Shown here: in pieces, positions 54,722 to 63,845 of the stretch
Numbering within the stretch: position 1 is the stretch's first letter
Layout: each line of letters starts with the position of its first letter
Assembly (NCBI GenBank): GCA_022826505.1
Contig: JAJDUQ010000009.1
Span: 17,242 to 81,241 of the forward strand
Reading direction: 5' to 3'
DNA length: 64,000 nucleotides
From: Gammaproteobacteria bacterium
Lineage (GTDB): Bacteria; Pseudomonadota; Gammaproteobacteria; HK1
Made by a program: the position numbers and the translations under genes
Notes under the pieces: model-generated
Database searches by the model: none
The model's input: only the letters and a program-made list of their open reading frames with translations
What the model was told of the DNA's origin: nothing

Positions 54722-55618
54722 ATGTCCGACGGAATCGTTTTCATCGACGGCGAGTACATGCACCCGCGAGACGCCACGATGTCCATCTTCGACACCGGGT
54801 TCGTCTGGGGCGACTGCGTGTACGACGTCACGTCCACCTGGAACGGCTGGTTCTTCATGCTGGACGAGCACCTCGAACGCTTCCAGCGATCATGCGAAGG
54901 CTTCCGGCTCGAGAACCCCTACTCGTTCGAGGAGATGCGGCGCATCTGCGCCGAATGCGTCGATCGCTCGGGGCTCTCGAACTCGTACGTGAAGATGCAG
55001 ATCACTCGCGGAGTCCCTCCGCACGGAGTCCGGGACCCGCGCGGTCTGACCCCCAGCGTCGTGGTGTACGCCGTTCCCTACGTGTGGATCTGGGGCGAGG
55101 ACAAGTGCCGCAACGGCGTGAGCCTCCACGTGAGCAGCGTCGAGCGCGTGTCGTCCCGGGCCATCGACCAGCGCTTCAAGAACTACAACCGGGCCGACCT
55201 CGTGCAGGCGCGCCTCGAGGCCTACGACAACGGATGCGACGACGCCATCCTGACCGGCGCCGACGGCTTCCTCACGGAGGGGCCGGGCTACAACTTCTTC
55301 ATCGTCAGGGATGGCACCGTGGCGAGCCCCGACTACAACGTGCTGGAGGGGATCACGCGGCGGGCGGTGCGCGAGATCTGCGAACGCGAAGGAATCCCGT
55401 TCGAGTTGCGCGAGATCCGTCCCGAGGAGCTTTCCGAAGCGAGCGAGGTGTTCACCAGCACCACCGCGGGCGGTGTGATGCCGGTGACCGGAATCAACGG
55501 CACGCCCGTCGGCAACGGTCATGCCGGAATCGTCACGAGCCGCATCCAGTCGACCTACTGGAGCGAGCGCGAGGCAGGCTGGCATGGAGTCAGGGCCGGG
55601 GACATCCTCGCGAGCTGA
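54722..55618 (+). CDS. Class IV aminotransferase (BCAT/D-amino-acid aminotransferase-like)
   Basis: A 298-aa PLP-dependent transaminase. Seen: IDGEYMHPRDATMSIFDTGFVWGDCVYDVT at the N-terminus, the PLP-binding Lys in QRFKNYNRADLVQARLEAY, TEGPGYNFFIVRDG, and ITRRAVREIC. The family includes branched-chain, D-amino-acid and (R)-amine transaminases; the substrate motifs do not fit the standard BCAT pattern, so specificity is open. ATG 54722 starts at the expected length; the ORF upstream overlaps the hydratase. Confidence 0.9.
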   Translation: MSDGIVFIDGEYMHPRDATMSIFDTGFVWGDCVYDVTSTWNGWFFMLDEHLERFQRSCEGFRLENPYSFEEMRRICAECVDRSGLSNSYVKMQITRGVPPHGVRDPRGLTPSVVVYAVPYVWIWGEDKCRNGVSLHVSSVERVSSRAIDQRFKNYNRADLVQARLEAYDNGCDDAILTGADGFLTEGPGYNFFIVRDGTVASPDYNVLEGITRRAVREICEREGIPFELREIRPEELSEASEVFTSTTAGGVMPVTGINGTPVGNGHAGIVTSRIQSTYWSEREAGWHGVRAGDILAS

Positions 55619-55704
55619 GGCCCGGGCCGCACTTCGTCTGGCGCAGCTTCGAAATTCCTCCCGGCACAGCGGCCGTCGTATCTTTCATTCCAGTATTTCG
55701 TTTT

Positions 55705-56304
55705 CTACTCGACCGCGTCGTGCGCGGTCGGTGAATTCGTTTCCATGGCGGCCATCCGCTGATCGACCTGAGGCCATAGACGTGAAGTAGCGACGAACTC
55801 CTCGCTGGCATGCATACCGCGAAGAGGCCGGGAAAATGCGACAAGGTCGCCGTCTCCCACGGCCGCACTCTCTCGGAAATGGCTCCAATACTCCTGCAGT
55901 CTTGCCGCTTCAATACCGTCTGCAATCTGAACACCCCGTCCCTCGAAGACGTTGGCGCTCCCGGAGTTGGAGCCGGTCTCTCGCCGGGCCAATATAGCAA
56001 TACGCACATCGCCCGCCATGGTTGCGGCGAGTACATCGTTTATGCTGTCCTCTGATATTTGGGAAATGGGATAGCCGAACAGAGGAATAAGCTCGTAATT
56101 CGGATTCCGATTGACGAAGACAGATCCCGCCCAGAGAAGCTTGTTGAGAACGGTCGCACGCTCGACTTCGATAGGATGATCGACAGAAAACCGAACCTCA
56201 GAGTTCGTATCGCCAGAATTGTCCGCAGCAGACTGGGCGATGGCCTGCACGGCCCAGAAAAACACCATCGACAGGACGTATGCTCGCGCCGACCGTCGTT
56301 TCAT
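55705..56304 (-). CDS. Secreted hypothetical protein, low-GC cassette
   Basis: A 199-aa protein with an N-terminal signal peptide (MKRRSARAYVLSMVFFWAVQAIAQSA) and no recognised domain. The mature part is mixed alpha/beta, with few Cys. Codon use and GC are distinctly lower than in neighbouring genes, suggesting recent acquisition. It is the last of three minus-strand genes spaced about 20-65 nt apart, together with a membrane protein and a small protein upstream. Confidence 0.6.
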   Translation of the reverse strand: MKRRSARAYVLSMVFFWAVQAIAQSAADNSGDTNSEVRFSVDHPIEVERATVLNKLLWAGSVFVNRNPNYELIPLFGYPISQISEDSINDVLAATMAGDVRIAILARRETGSNSGSANVFEGRGVQIADGIEAARLQEYWSHFRESAAVGDGDLVAFSRPLRGMHASEEFVATSRLWPQVDQRMAAMETNSPTAHDAVE

Positions 56305-56324
56305 CTACCATCACCTCGACTACT

Positions 56325-56756
56325 TCATGGAAATGCGAATTGCAGAACATTCAACGCAATAGTGGGAAAAATCAGACCCCAAAAGAAGAATGTCAATGGT
56401 TGCCCACGAGCAAAGCTCTTGGCTATGCAAATCCACATCGATATAGCTATGATTGCTAGAGGTATCCACAGAAAGTCAGTCCAATATGCCGGCAATTCGT
56501 TAAATGTTGTCTCGACATCGGAAGAAGATCTTTCGTTAGTAGTCCTGTTCTCGGGATCTTTCTGTTTGGTACTTTGCACTCCATGCGAGAATCCATACAC
56601 GCACCAAACAATCAGTCCAGCTCCCGTCGCGAGATATTTCGTTGTTACAGAAGCTACTGGATTACCATCTTTGGGTAGAATTCGGCAGGTAATTCTGTCC
56701 AGAATTGTTGCGAATGCCTCGCGTACGTATTTTGATGCTTGGTAGCTCTCGTCCAT
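56325..56756 (-). CDS. Membrane protein, hypothetical, low-GC cassette
   Basis: A 143-aa protein with three hydrophobic stretches: YLATGAGLIVWCVYGF, FLWIPLAIIAISMWICIA and LTFFFWGLIFPTIALNVLQFAF. Between the first and second is a polar, Ser/Thr/Asn-rich loop (STKQKDPENRTTNERSSSD). No family recognised. GC is much lower than in the window at large. It lies 20 nt upstream of the secreted protein. Confidence 0.6.
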   Translation of the reverse strand: MDESYQASKYVREAFATILDRITCRILPKDGNPVASVTTKYLATGAGLIVWCVYGFSHGVQSTKQKDPENRTTNERSSSDVETTFNELPAYWTDFLWIPLAIIAISMWICIAKSFARGQPLTFFFWGLIFPTIALNVLQFAFP

Positions 56757-56820
56757 CGTCGCATTCTCTTCACATTTCGAACCGGCTCCAGATCGCCGGG
56801 TCTTCCGAGGTCCGTTCGAA

Positions 56821-57066
56821 TTAACCGATCGGTCCAGATTGCGATCTGTACGGGCTCGTCAAGCTGATGCTCGTGACAGAGCGAGATTCGGGAAAGCCGG
56901 CGGGATACAGACAGAGGCCGGCAATGTACGGCTCGTGGCCGGAATCCATGCCTGACTCGAACAAAAGGCACCTAAACCCGTGCAACAGTGCGAGGCCGCA
57001 GGCACCCACCACCTCGATTGAATATTTCGATTCGTTGAGCCAGTCGACTAACGAGGCCATTGTCAC
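56821..57066 (-). CDS. Small hypothetical protein, low-GC cassette
   Basis: About 80 aa, start probably GTG 57066 (GGAG 7 nt upstream) or ATG 57060. It begins with a helical segment (MASLVDWLNESKYSIEVVGACGLALLHGFRCLLF) that could be amphipathic or weakly membrane-bound, and has no recognised family. It is 64 nt upstream of the membrane protein on the same strand, probably one operon. Confidence 0.4.
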   Translation of the reverse strand: MTMASLVDWLNESKYSIEVVGACGLALLHGFRCLLFESGMDSGHEPYIAGLCLYPAGFPESRSVTSISLTSPYRSQSGPIG

Positions 57067-57350
57067 CAAGTCACTCCATTACCTGTGAACTCTAGCATGA
57101 GTTGGACCGGAAGGTGTTTCAGATGTTCGGGCGCGGCCACCGGAGAACATGAGGACCGCCACATCGTGAGAATGCGGTAATGCGGCATCACCTTGTGCCG
57201 GCCCACGCGCGGGCCATCCGTCCCACCTCGTCGCATCCAATCACGACTCATCCCCGGATTTGCCGCTCGGTTCAGGCCAGCTCGTACGGTCCACTCGCCG
57301 CCCTGCGCTCGCGATCTCCCGGAGTCGTGACCCGTGACGCCACTACACCC

Positions 57351-58088
57351 TCAGCCGCGTGAATTGAATCCGTAGAAGGGTACGCGGCGTTCGGCATCCA
57401 GATAGCCTTCGTAGAACCGCCTCACGTACGGCAGCACCTCGCGGCTGAGCCGCCTGCGCCGAATCTCGTCCTCGCTCGCCGGACCTGCCAGTGATCCGGC
57501 GAGCTCCTCAAGTGCCGCAGCCTTGTCTACGCGAGTGTAGCGACCGTCGCGGAAGATCTCCTCTCCGCCGACGATCACCGACTTGACGCCCGACGCCTTG
57601 GCGCGGTGCACGACCGCGTCGACCACCGACACGTCGAAGTCGAGGTCGAGGAACGGGTAGGCGATGTCGCGCCAGCTCATCACCGCCAGATCCGCGGCCC
57701 GGCCGACCTCGAGCTTCCCGATGGTGTCTCCGAACGGCGTGGTATGGGCACCGTTCTCGGTTGCCATCCGCAGCACCTGCTGCGACGTCGGCACGACGTC
57801 GCCGAATCCCGGCTCGCGGTGCAGCTTGAGCACCATCCGCATCTCCTGAAGCATGTCGCGATCGTCGTTGATTCCGGCTTCGTCGATGCCGAGGGCGACG
57901 TTCACGCCGCGGGCCTCGAGCCGATTGACGGGGGCGATGCCGCTCCTGAGACGCAGGTTCGAGCTTGCGTTGTGGCAGACGTGGGTCCCGGTCTCGGCCA
58001 GGATCTCGATCTCCTCCTCGGTCAGCCAGGTGCCGTGGCGGAGCGTCATCAGCGGCCCGAGCATCTCCTGGCTCCGAATGTAGTCCAC
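57351..58088 (-). pseudogene. Amidohydrolase (SsnA/TrzA-type) C-terminal half, beheaded
   Basis: About 245 residues of a metal-dependent amidohydrolase: LRHGTWLTEEEIEILAETGTHVCHNASSNLRLRSG, ALGIDEAGINDD (metal Asp), IGKLEVGRAADLAVMSW and VIVGGEEIFRDGRYTRVD. The N-terminal half, including the HxH metal motif, is missing. Homology ends at about 58088, where an opposite-strand recombinase fragment begins. The 952-aa ORF in the track joins this half to meaningless antisense sequence. It is related to the intact enzyme at 62328, in the same orientation. Confidence 0.8.
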
Positions 58089-58091
58089 AGC

Positions 58092-58505
58092 GAGGTGCTC
58101 ACCCTTCGCTGGTCCGACTACCGCGCCGGGCGGCTGTTCCTGCGCGATTCGAAGTCCGGGCCGCGGACGGTGTGGCTGTCGGGGGCGGCGAGGGACATGC
58201 TCGACGCCATCGAGCGCGGGGGCGCATGGGACTTCCCCGCACGGCGCGGCCACGGACCGGCAGGCCCAATGTGGCTGCGTCACTTCTGGCGCCGGGTCCG
58301 CATCGAGGCGGGTCTTCCCGATGTGCGCCTGCATGACCTGCGCCATGCGCACGCCACCTTCGCACTGAGGCAGGGCGAGAGCATCCTCGCCATCGCCCGG
58401 CTGCTCGGTCACCGCACCCCGGTCACCACGCTGAAGTACACCCACTTGGCGGACTCGATGGTGCGCGAGGCGACCGAGACTGTCGCCGCGGCGTTGGGGG
58501 GCTGA
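58092..58505 (+). pseudogene. Tyrosine recombinase C-terminal fragment
   Basis: About 137 residues of a phage-type integrase catalytic domain, starting inside the EVLTLRWSD motif directly after the first catalytic Arg. It keeps the Lys (SKSGPRTV), HDLRHAHATFAL (HxxR), LLGH and the Tyr nucleophile in LKYTHLADSM. It therefore retains most active-site residues but lacks the N-terminal domains. It ends 3 nt before the next recombinase gene. The 5' break coincides with the amidohydrolase break. Confidence 0.75.
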
Positions 58506-58508
58506 CCA

Positions 58509-59474
58509 ATGGCCGGCAAGATGCGCATGCGCCTCACCGATGCGGCCATCGCCCGCCTTCGCCCTGATACGCGCGAGTACACGGTCTGGGACACCCGCAC
58601 TCCCGGCCTCGGGGTACGGGTGCGTCCCTCCGGCGGGAAGAGCTTCGTCCTGCTCCACAAGACCGATGGCCGGTCGCGGCGCACCTCGCTCGGCGCCGCC
58701 GCCGCGCGAAGCGTCGACGCGGTGCGCAGGGAGTGCCACGCCGCCATCGCCGAGGGCGCGCCCGACGCAGCGGCGAGACCCGAGGCGCCTCTCTTTCGCG
58801 ACTTCGTCGCCGGACCCTGGGCCGACGCCCACTTCCCGAAGTACAAGCCCTCGACACGAAAGCAGGCCCGCGCCATCGAACCGAACCGGCGCACCCCCCT
58901 CACGCGCTTCCTCTCGCGCGAGGAGGTCTACCGACTCCACCGTGCGCTCGACCGCAACGCGGGCCGCTCGGTATCCGCCCGCCAGCAGGCCGACATCGTC
59001 CGCCTGCTCCTCCTCACCGGATGCCGCAGGAACGAAGTCCTCGCGCTTCGCTGGGCCGAGGTCCACCCCAACGCCCTCGCCCTCGCCGATTCGAAGACCG
59101 GGCCGCGCAAGGTCCCGCTCAACGCGAAGGCGCAGGCGGTCCTCGCGCGCCAGCCCCGGGGCGGGAGCTTCTTCGTCTTCCCCTCCCCACGCGACAGCAC
59201 CCGACCGAGGACCTCCGACCTCACCTTGTGGGACACGGTACGCCGCGAGGCCGGCCTCGAGGATGTGCGCCTGCACACCACGGTCGCGAGCCATGCGGTG
59301 ATGAACGGCGTCCCGGTGCCCGTCGTCTCGCGGTTGCTCGGTCACGCCAACGTACAGATGACGCTGCGCTATGCGCACTTGACCGACCGGGACAGCGAGG
59401 CTGCCGCCGAGCGGGTGGGTGCGCAGATGGCGCAGGTGATGGCGCTCGGACGCCGGCTCAACCCGGAAGAGTGA
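58509..59474 (+). CDS. Tyrosine recombinase with damaged core, probably inactive
   Basis: A 321-aa integrase with an Arm-DNA-binding N-terminus (RLTDAAIARLRPDTREYTVWDTRTPGLGVRVRPSG) and catalytic domain (TGCRRNEVLALRW, SKTGPRKVPL, LLGHANVQMTLRYAHL with Tyr). Two defects are seen. The core-binding domain is almost entirely absent between KPSTRKQARA and IEPNRRTPLTRF. The HxxR box reads LHTTVASHA where relatives have LHDLRHTVASHA, so catalytic Arg and one His are lost. It is related to, but not the same as, the fragment just upstream. Frame intact, ATG 58509. Confidence 0.75.
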   Translation: MAGKMRMRLTDAAIARLRPDTREYTVWDTRTPGLGVRVRPSGGKSFVLLHKTDGRSRRTSLGAAAARSVDAVRRECHAAIAEGAPDAAARPEAPLFRDFVAGPWADAHFPKYKPSTRKQARAIEPNRRTPLTRFLSREEVYRLHRALDRNAGRSVSARQQADIVRLLLLTGCRRNEVLALRWAEVHPNALALADSKTGPRKVPLNAKAQAVLARQPRGGSFFVFPSPRDSTRPRTSDLTLWDTVRREAGLEDVRLHTTVASHAVMNGVPVPVVSRLLGHANVQMTLRYAHLTDRDSEAAAERVGAQMAQVMALGRRLNPEE

Positions 59475-60207
59475 AATGATCCAACCGGCACGCTCACCTC
59501 GTCCCTGCGTTCGGGACCGCGCTCGTGTGAAGACCCAAAGCCGCCCCGGGCAGTCGGGAACGGCGGAGCGCGCTGCATGAGCGGTAGGGGAATCGTCGCT
59601 GGCGAAGTCGGCGGAGGAGTCCGCACAGGTGCGGGCACCGGAGCACGGCGCGGTGCGGAGCGAAGTGCGCGAAGCGCTCCACAGGAGCGCGCGCACGAGT
59701 GGAGACACGGGCGCTGCGGTTCCTGCACGGCGCAGTGCCGGAGCCGGTGCGAAGCGCAGACGGCACCGGCGAGGCACGGGGTGGTGAGCGGAACGAAGTC
59801 GAGGCGAGCCGCCGGGCAAGGAGCGCGCAGCGACCGCAGGGAGCGGGCACGCGAGGGATACCCGCCCAAGGACCGAAACCACGCAGCGGGCTCGGCAGGG
59901 TGGCCCGGTCGCGACCCGCCCAACACCATTCCATGGTCCGGCACAAGCGTATCCATCATCGGCGCCATCGGAATCTGCATCACCAACCCCGACACCGCTT
60001 GCACTATCGCCATCACCACCACCGGCACCGGCATTACCGGAATCGTCGTCGCCACTATCGCTGTCATCATCGTCGGCAACTTCGGCATCACCTTCAGCGC
60101 GAGCGTGGAACGCGGGACCACCGTGAAGGCGGAGGAAGGATGGCCGGCGAGGCGTAGTTGGTAGTACCGTAGCTCCGGGCTTCGTCGACGATACGGTGTC
60201 TCGAGAC
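59475..60207. other. 733-nt region with purine-rich and low-complexity DNA
   Basis: No credible gene. 59600-59900 has many short GAGCG/GGAGC words and local inverted repeats. 59957-60090 is a low-complexity ATC/ACC/GTC run that stays open in several frames. One + frame (59577-60164) gives an Ile/Thr/Val/Gly-rich segment that could be read as membrane-spanning, while the reverse gives an Asp/Gly-rich string. It is probably flanking DNA of the mobile element. Confidence 0.5.
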
Positions 60208-61218
60208 ATGATCCACGGCTCCGGCGCCGGGCCGCCGACCGAAGAGGTCGTCCTGTCGGTTCAGGGTCTGCGGACCTGGTTCGACACGCCGAACGGTGTG
60301 GTCAAGGCCGTCGACGACGTGAGCTTCGAGCTTCGCCGCGGCGATGTCCTCGCGATCGTGGGCGAGTCGGGGTCGGGGAAGAGCGTCACCGCGCAGTCGC
60401 TCATGAAGCTCGTCTCCCGGCCGCCCGGCCGCTATGCGGGCGGTGCGGTGCGGATGGACGGCGAGGATCTGCTGTCGCTCGGCGAACGGTCGCTCGAAGA
60501 GATCCGGGGCAAGCGGATCTCGATGATCTTCCAGAGCCCGCGCGCCGTGCTCAATCCGTCGTTCACGGTGTCGGCCCAGATGGTCGAGACCGTGAGACGC
60601 CACGACCCCGCGGTCTCGAAGGAGGAGGCGCGGACGCGCGCCCTCGCCCTGCTTCGCGCCGTGGACTTCCCCGACCCGATCCGCGTTGCCGCCTGCTATC
60701 CGCACCAGATGAGCGGGGGCATGTGCCAGCGCGTCGGCATCGCCCTCTCCCTCGCGTGCGAGCCGCAGGTGCTGATCGCGGACGAGCCGACCACGGCGCT
60801 CGACGTGCTGGTTCAGTCCACCATCCTCCTCCTCCTCAAGCGCACCTATCTCGCGCAGGGCATCCCCATCGTGCTCATTACCCACGACTTCGGCGTCGTG
60901 CGGGCGATCGCCACGCGCGTCATCGTGATGTACGCGGGAAAGATCCAGGAGGAAGGACCGGTGGACGCGGTGCTGGCCGAGCCTCGGCACCCCTATACCC
61001 GCGTGCTCATCGACTCCGTTCCCAGGGCCGGACACGCGGAGCAGCGGTTGTTCCAGATAGAAGGGCAGCCTCCGGACCTGTCGCGCCTCCCCCCTGGATG
61101 CAGCTTCGCCGAGCGTTGCGCGTTCGTGACCGCGAGATGCCGGGCCGAAGCGCCGGCCCTTCGCCGGTCCTCGAACGGCTCGCTGGTTCGCTGTCACCTC
61201 GTCGCCCCCGAAGGTTGA
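60208..61218 (+). CDS. Peptide-type ABC importer ATPase, DppD/OppD-like
   Basis: A 336-aa cytoplasmic ATPase. Seen: Walker [10 protein letters not shown] near residue 48, signature MSGGMCQRV, Walker [13 protein letters not shown], the switch His (LITHDFG), and the C-terminal Cys motif [15 protein letters not shown] typical of oligopeptide ATPases. The ORF opens with a GTG at 60196, but ATG 60208 is a likely start; neither has a strong Shine-Dalgarno. It is followed 10 nt later by its DppF partner. Permeases are not in view. Confidence 0.9.
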   Translation: MIHGSGAGPPTEEVVLSVQGLRTWFDTPNGVVKAVDDVSFELRRGDVLAIVGESGSGKSVTAQSLMKLVSRPPGRYAGGAVRMDGEDLLSLGERSLEEIRGKRISMIFQSPRAVLNPSFTVSAQMVETVRRHDPAVSKEEARTRALALLRAVDFPDPIRVAACYPHQMSGGMCQRVGIALSLACEPQVLIADEPTTALDVLVQSTILLLLKRTYLAQGIPIVLITHDFGVVRAIATRVIVMYAGKIQEEGPVDAVLAEPRHPYTRVLIDSVPRAGHAEQRLFQIEGQPPDLSRLPPGCSFAERCAFVTARCRAEAPALRRSSNGSLVRCHLVAPEG

Positions 61219-61228
61219 CGCGACGACG

Positions 61229-62281
61229 ATGGCTGCGCCTCTCATCGAAGTACGGGGCCTGTGCAAGCGCTTCCCCATCCGTGAAGGGCTGCTCGTTCGC
61301 AGGACGACCGGCGAGGTCGTGGCGGTCGACGACGTGAGCTTCGACATTCCGGCCGGCGCCACCCTCGGCTGCGTCGGGGGCTCCGGCTCCGGCAAGTCCA
61401 CGCTCGGTCGCCTGATCCTGAATCTGATTGCACCCGATTCCGGCTCGGTGCGCCTCGACGGCGCCGAGCTCGTCGGACTGACCCCGGCCGAGATGAGGCC
61501 CCACCGGCGCGACATGCAGATTGTCTTTCAGGACCCGCTCCACTCGCTGAACCCCCGGAGAACGGTGGCCGAGAACATCGCCCGCCCCCTCCTGAACTTC
61601 GACGAGGCGTCGCCGCGCGCTGCGGCGCGGGTGCGCGAGCTCCTCGACATCGTCGGGCTCGAGCCGGCTCACGCGAACCGGTATCCGCACGAATTCAGCG
61701 GTGGCCAGTGCCAGCGCATCGCGATCGCGCGAGCGCTCGCGCTCAATCCGCGGTTCCTGTTTCTCGACGAGCCGGTCTCGGCCCTCGACGTCTCCATCCA
61801 GGCGCAGATCCTCAATCTGCTGAAGGACCTGCAGGCGGCCTTCGATCTGACCTACCTGTTCGTGGCCCACGATCTCGAGATCGTCCGGTACTTCTCCGAC
61901 CGGATGATCGTCCTCCATCACGGGCGCATCGTCGAAACGGGCGAGAGCGAAGCGGTCTACCGCAACGCGAGGCATCCCTACTCCCGGACTCTTCTCGAAT
62001 CGGTCCTGAGCATCGACGGCGACGATTCCTGGGAGCGGGCGGCGGCGCGGATGGGGGCGCTGGCCGGCGACGAGGATCGGGAGCGCGCGCTGCGCGCCGC
62101 CGCCTCGGCGCGCGAGGGATGCATCCATGCCGAAAGCTGCGCGGAGGTGTTCGCGCCCTGCCGCGGCACGCGGCCGCCGCTGCGGGAGGTCGAGCCCGGG
62201 CACGCCGTCGCCTGCCATCTCTTCGACTCCGGCGGAGCGAGCCCCGGCGCCGACCCGCCGGCAGGCGCCGCGCCGGATTAG
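61229..62281 (+). CDS. Peptide-type ABC importer ATPase, DppF/OppF-like
   Basis: A 350-aa ATPase partner of the preceding protein. Seen: Walker A GGSGSGKST near residue 50, signature FSGGQCQRI, Walker B FLFLDEPVSALD, and a C-terminal domain with HPYSRTLLESVLS and a Cys pair region (GCIHAESC). It forms a separate-gene arrangement, in contrast to the fused protein at 10367. The stop lies 46 nt from the end of the convergent amidohydrolase. Confidence 0.9.
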   Translation: MAAPLIEVRGLCKRFPIREGLLVRRTTGEVVAVDDVSFDIPAGATLGCVGGSGSGKSTLGRLILNLIAPDSGSVRLDGAELVGLTPAEMRPHRRDMQIVFQDPLHSLNPRRTVAENIARPLLNFDEASPRAAARVRELLDIVGLEPAHANRYPHEFSGGQCQRIAIARALALNPRFLFLDEPVSALDVSIQAQILNLLKDLQAAFDLTYLFVAHDLEIVRYFSDRMIVLHHGRIVETGESEAVYRNARHPYSRTLLESVLSIDGDDSWERAAARMGALAGDEDRERALRAAASAREGCIHAESCAEVFAPCRGTRPPLREVEPGHAVACHLFDSGGASPGADPPAGAAPD

Positions 62282-62327
62282 GCGAGACCGGACGGAGCGC
62301 GTCGGGCTCCGGATCGCCGGCGCCGAA

Positions 62328-63845
62328 TCAGGGGGTCATGGGCCCCGCCCATCGTTGCAGACCGACGTTGCGCGCGGCCGCGCGGAGGTACATCTCCCGG
62401 TAGTAGGGGTGGAGCTCCGCAGCCGCCGCGGCCGTCACGGCGAGCTCGCGCCGATGTTCGGGAACGAGCGCTCGCACCTCCCGCTTCAGGGCCTCCTCGT
62501 CGACGGTGAGGACTCGCCCGTTCCTGGCGACGACCCGGCCGGCGACCATGGTCATCACCACCGAAGAGCCGTTCTCGCAGAAGACGAGCTGCCGGCGCAG
62601 ATCGTTGAGCGGAGTGAACGCGATGGTGTCGAGGTCGACCAGGATGATGTCGGCCTCCCGGCCGGGAGTGAGAGCGCCGACCCGTCCGTCGAGCCCCATG
62701 CCGCGCGCCCCGCCTCGGGTCAGGCACCACAGAAGCTCCGGCGCGGTCGGCCAGTTCCGGTACTCGGGATCGGTGACCTTGTGGATGAGCCCCGCCGCCT
62801 TGGCCACGCCCCACATGTTGGCGGTGTCGTCGACCGAGGCCTCGTCGGTGCCGAGGCAGATGGGAACGCCCGCCGACCGGAGCCGCCGGAACGGCATGAT
62901 GCCGCTCCCGATCTTCTGATTGCTGACGGGGTTGTGGGCGACGGTGCAGCCCGAGGCGGCGAGGATCTCGATGTCCTCGTCGTCGACCCAGATGGCGTGG
63001 ATCACCATCATCCGCGGGGTCAGGACGCCGGCGTCGCGCACGTAGCGAACGAGCGACTTCCCGTGCTTCTCCTCGCCGAGGACCCGTTGCAGCCTGGTTT
63101 CGAGGATGTGGACGTCGTAAGGAATGCTGTGCCGTTCGCTGAGCTCCGAAAGGGCCTGCAGGTACTCGATCGTGACGCGCTGGGGCGCCGAGCAGGAGAC
63201 GGCCGTACCGAGCCGACCGTCGCAGGCTCCGTTCCAGCGCTCGATGAACCCGGTGTAGAGCTCGGTCAGCTCCTCGGTCGTCTGCCGGGGCGTCTCGTCC
63301 ATGCGCCGGCGGATGGCCTCCGGGAGGATGTCGCGAAGAAAGGGGTACTTCTCGTACTCCACCACATTGGGCTGGTCGATGGTCACCACCGCGCGCATGC
63401 CGCTGTCGACGTACGCCTTCATCAGCCCGTCGATGGCCTCGGAGGTCGCGCGCGGGTTGTAGAAGGCGTCGTCGTGAACGGCGGTCACGCCGAGCTTCAG
63501 CATCTCGACCGCGCCCAGCATGGTGCGCACGAAATTGAGATGCGGCGAAGGCGGCTCGTCGCTGAAGGGCGGGACCTCGTAGAGCATGAAGATCTCGAGC
63601 GGGGCATCGTCGGTCGCGCCCTTGAGGAAGTTGCCGGGCGAGTGGAAGTGGCCGTTGACGAGTCCCGGCATGGCAAGCAGATTGTCGGCTTCGATGACCT
63701 CGAGATCCTGCGCTTCGTTCGCCAGGTCGAGGTCCGGCCCGAGGTCGACGATCCGGGTGCCTCGAACGAGGATGTCCGCCCGCGGGTACTCCGTGTCGTC
63801 GTCGTCCATCGTGAGGACGCGGGCGTTTCGTATCAGGATTGACAT
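62328..63845 (-). CDS. Amidohydrolase family protein (SsnA/TrzA-like), intact
   Basis: A 505-aa metal-dependent deaminase or chlorohydrolase-type enzyme. Seen: NARVLTMDDDD start, metal HxH in NGHFHSPGNF, MVIHAIWVDDEDIEILA, the AHNPVSNQKIGSG loop, metal Asp in CLGTDEASVDDT, and LTPGREADIILVD. ATG 63845 has GAGG 8 nt upstream; the track's extra five residues are unlikely. Relatives act on guanine, triazines, adenosyl compounds or hydroxydechloroatrazine. It is related to the truncated copy at 57351. Confidence 0.9.
   Translation of the reverse strand: MSILIRNARVLTMDDDDTEYPRADILVRGTRIVDLGPDLDLANEAQDLEVIEADNLLAMPGLVNGHFHSPGNFLKGATDDAPLEIFMLYEVPPFSDEPPSPHLNFVRTMLGAVEMLKLGVTAVHDDAFYNPRATSEAIDGLMKAYVDSGMRAVVTIDQPNVVEYEKYPFLRDILPEAIRRRMDETPRQTTEELTELYTGFIERWNGACDGRLGTAVSCSAPQRVTIEYLQALSELSERHSIPYDVHILETRLQRVLGEEKHGKSLVRYVRDAGVLTPRMMVIHAIWVDDEDIEILAASGCTVAHNPVSNQKIGSGIMPFRRLRSAGVPICLGTDEASVDDTANMWGVAKAAGLIHKVTDPEYRNWPTAPELLWCLTRGGARGMGLDGRVGALTPGREADIILVDLDTIAFTPLNDLRRQLVFCENGSSVVMTMVAGRVVARNGRVLTVDEEALKREVRALVPEHRRELAVTAAAAAELHPYYREMYLRAAARNVGLQRWAGPMTP

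Noticed and set aside
57351-60209. 952-aa minus-strand ORF as one protein
   Set aside because: Only the last ~245 residues resemble a protein (amidohydrolase); the rest is antisense of two recombinases and low-complexity DNA.
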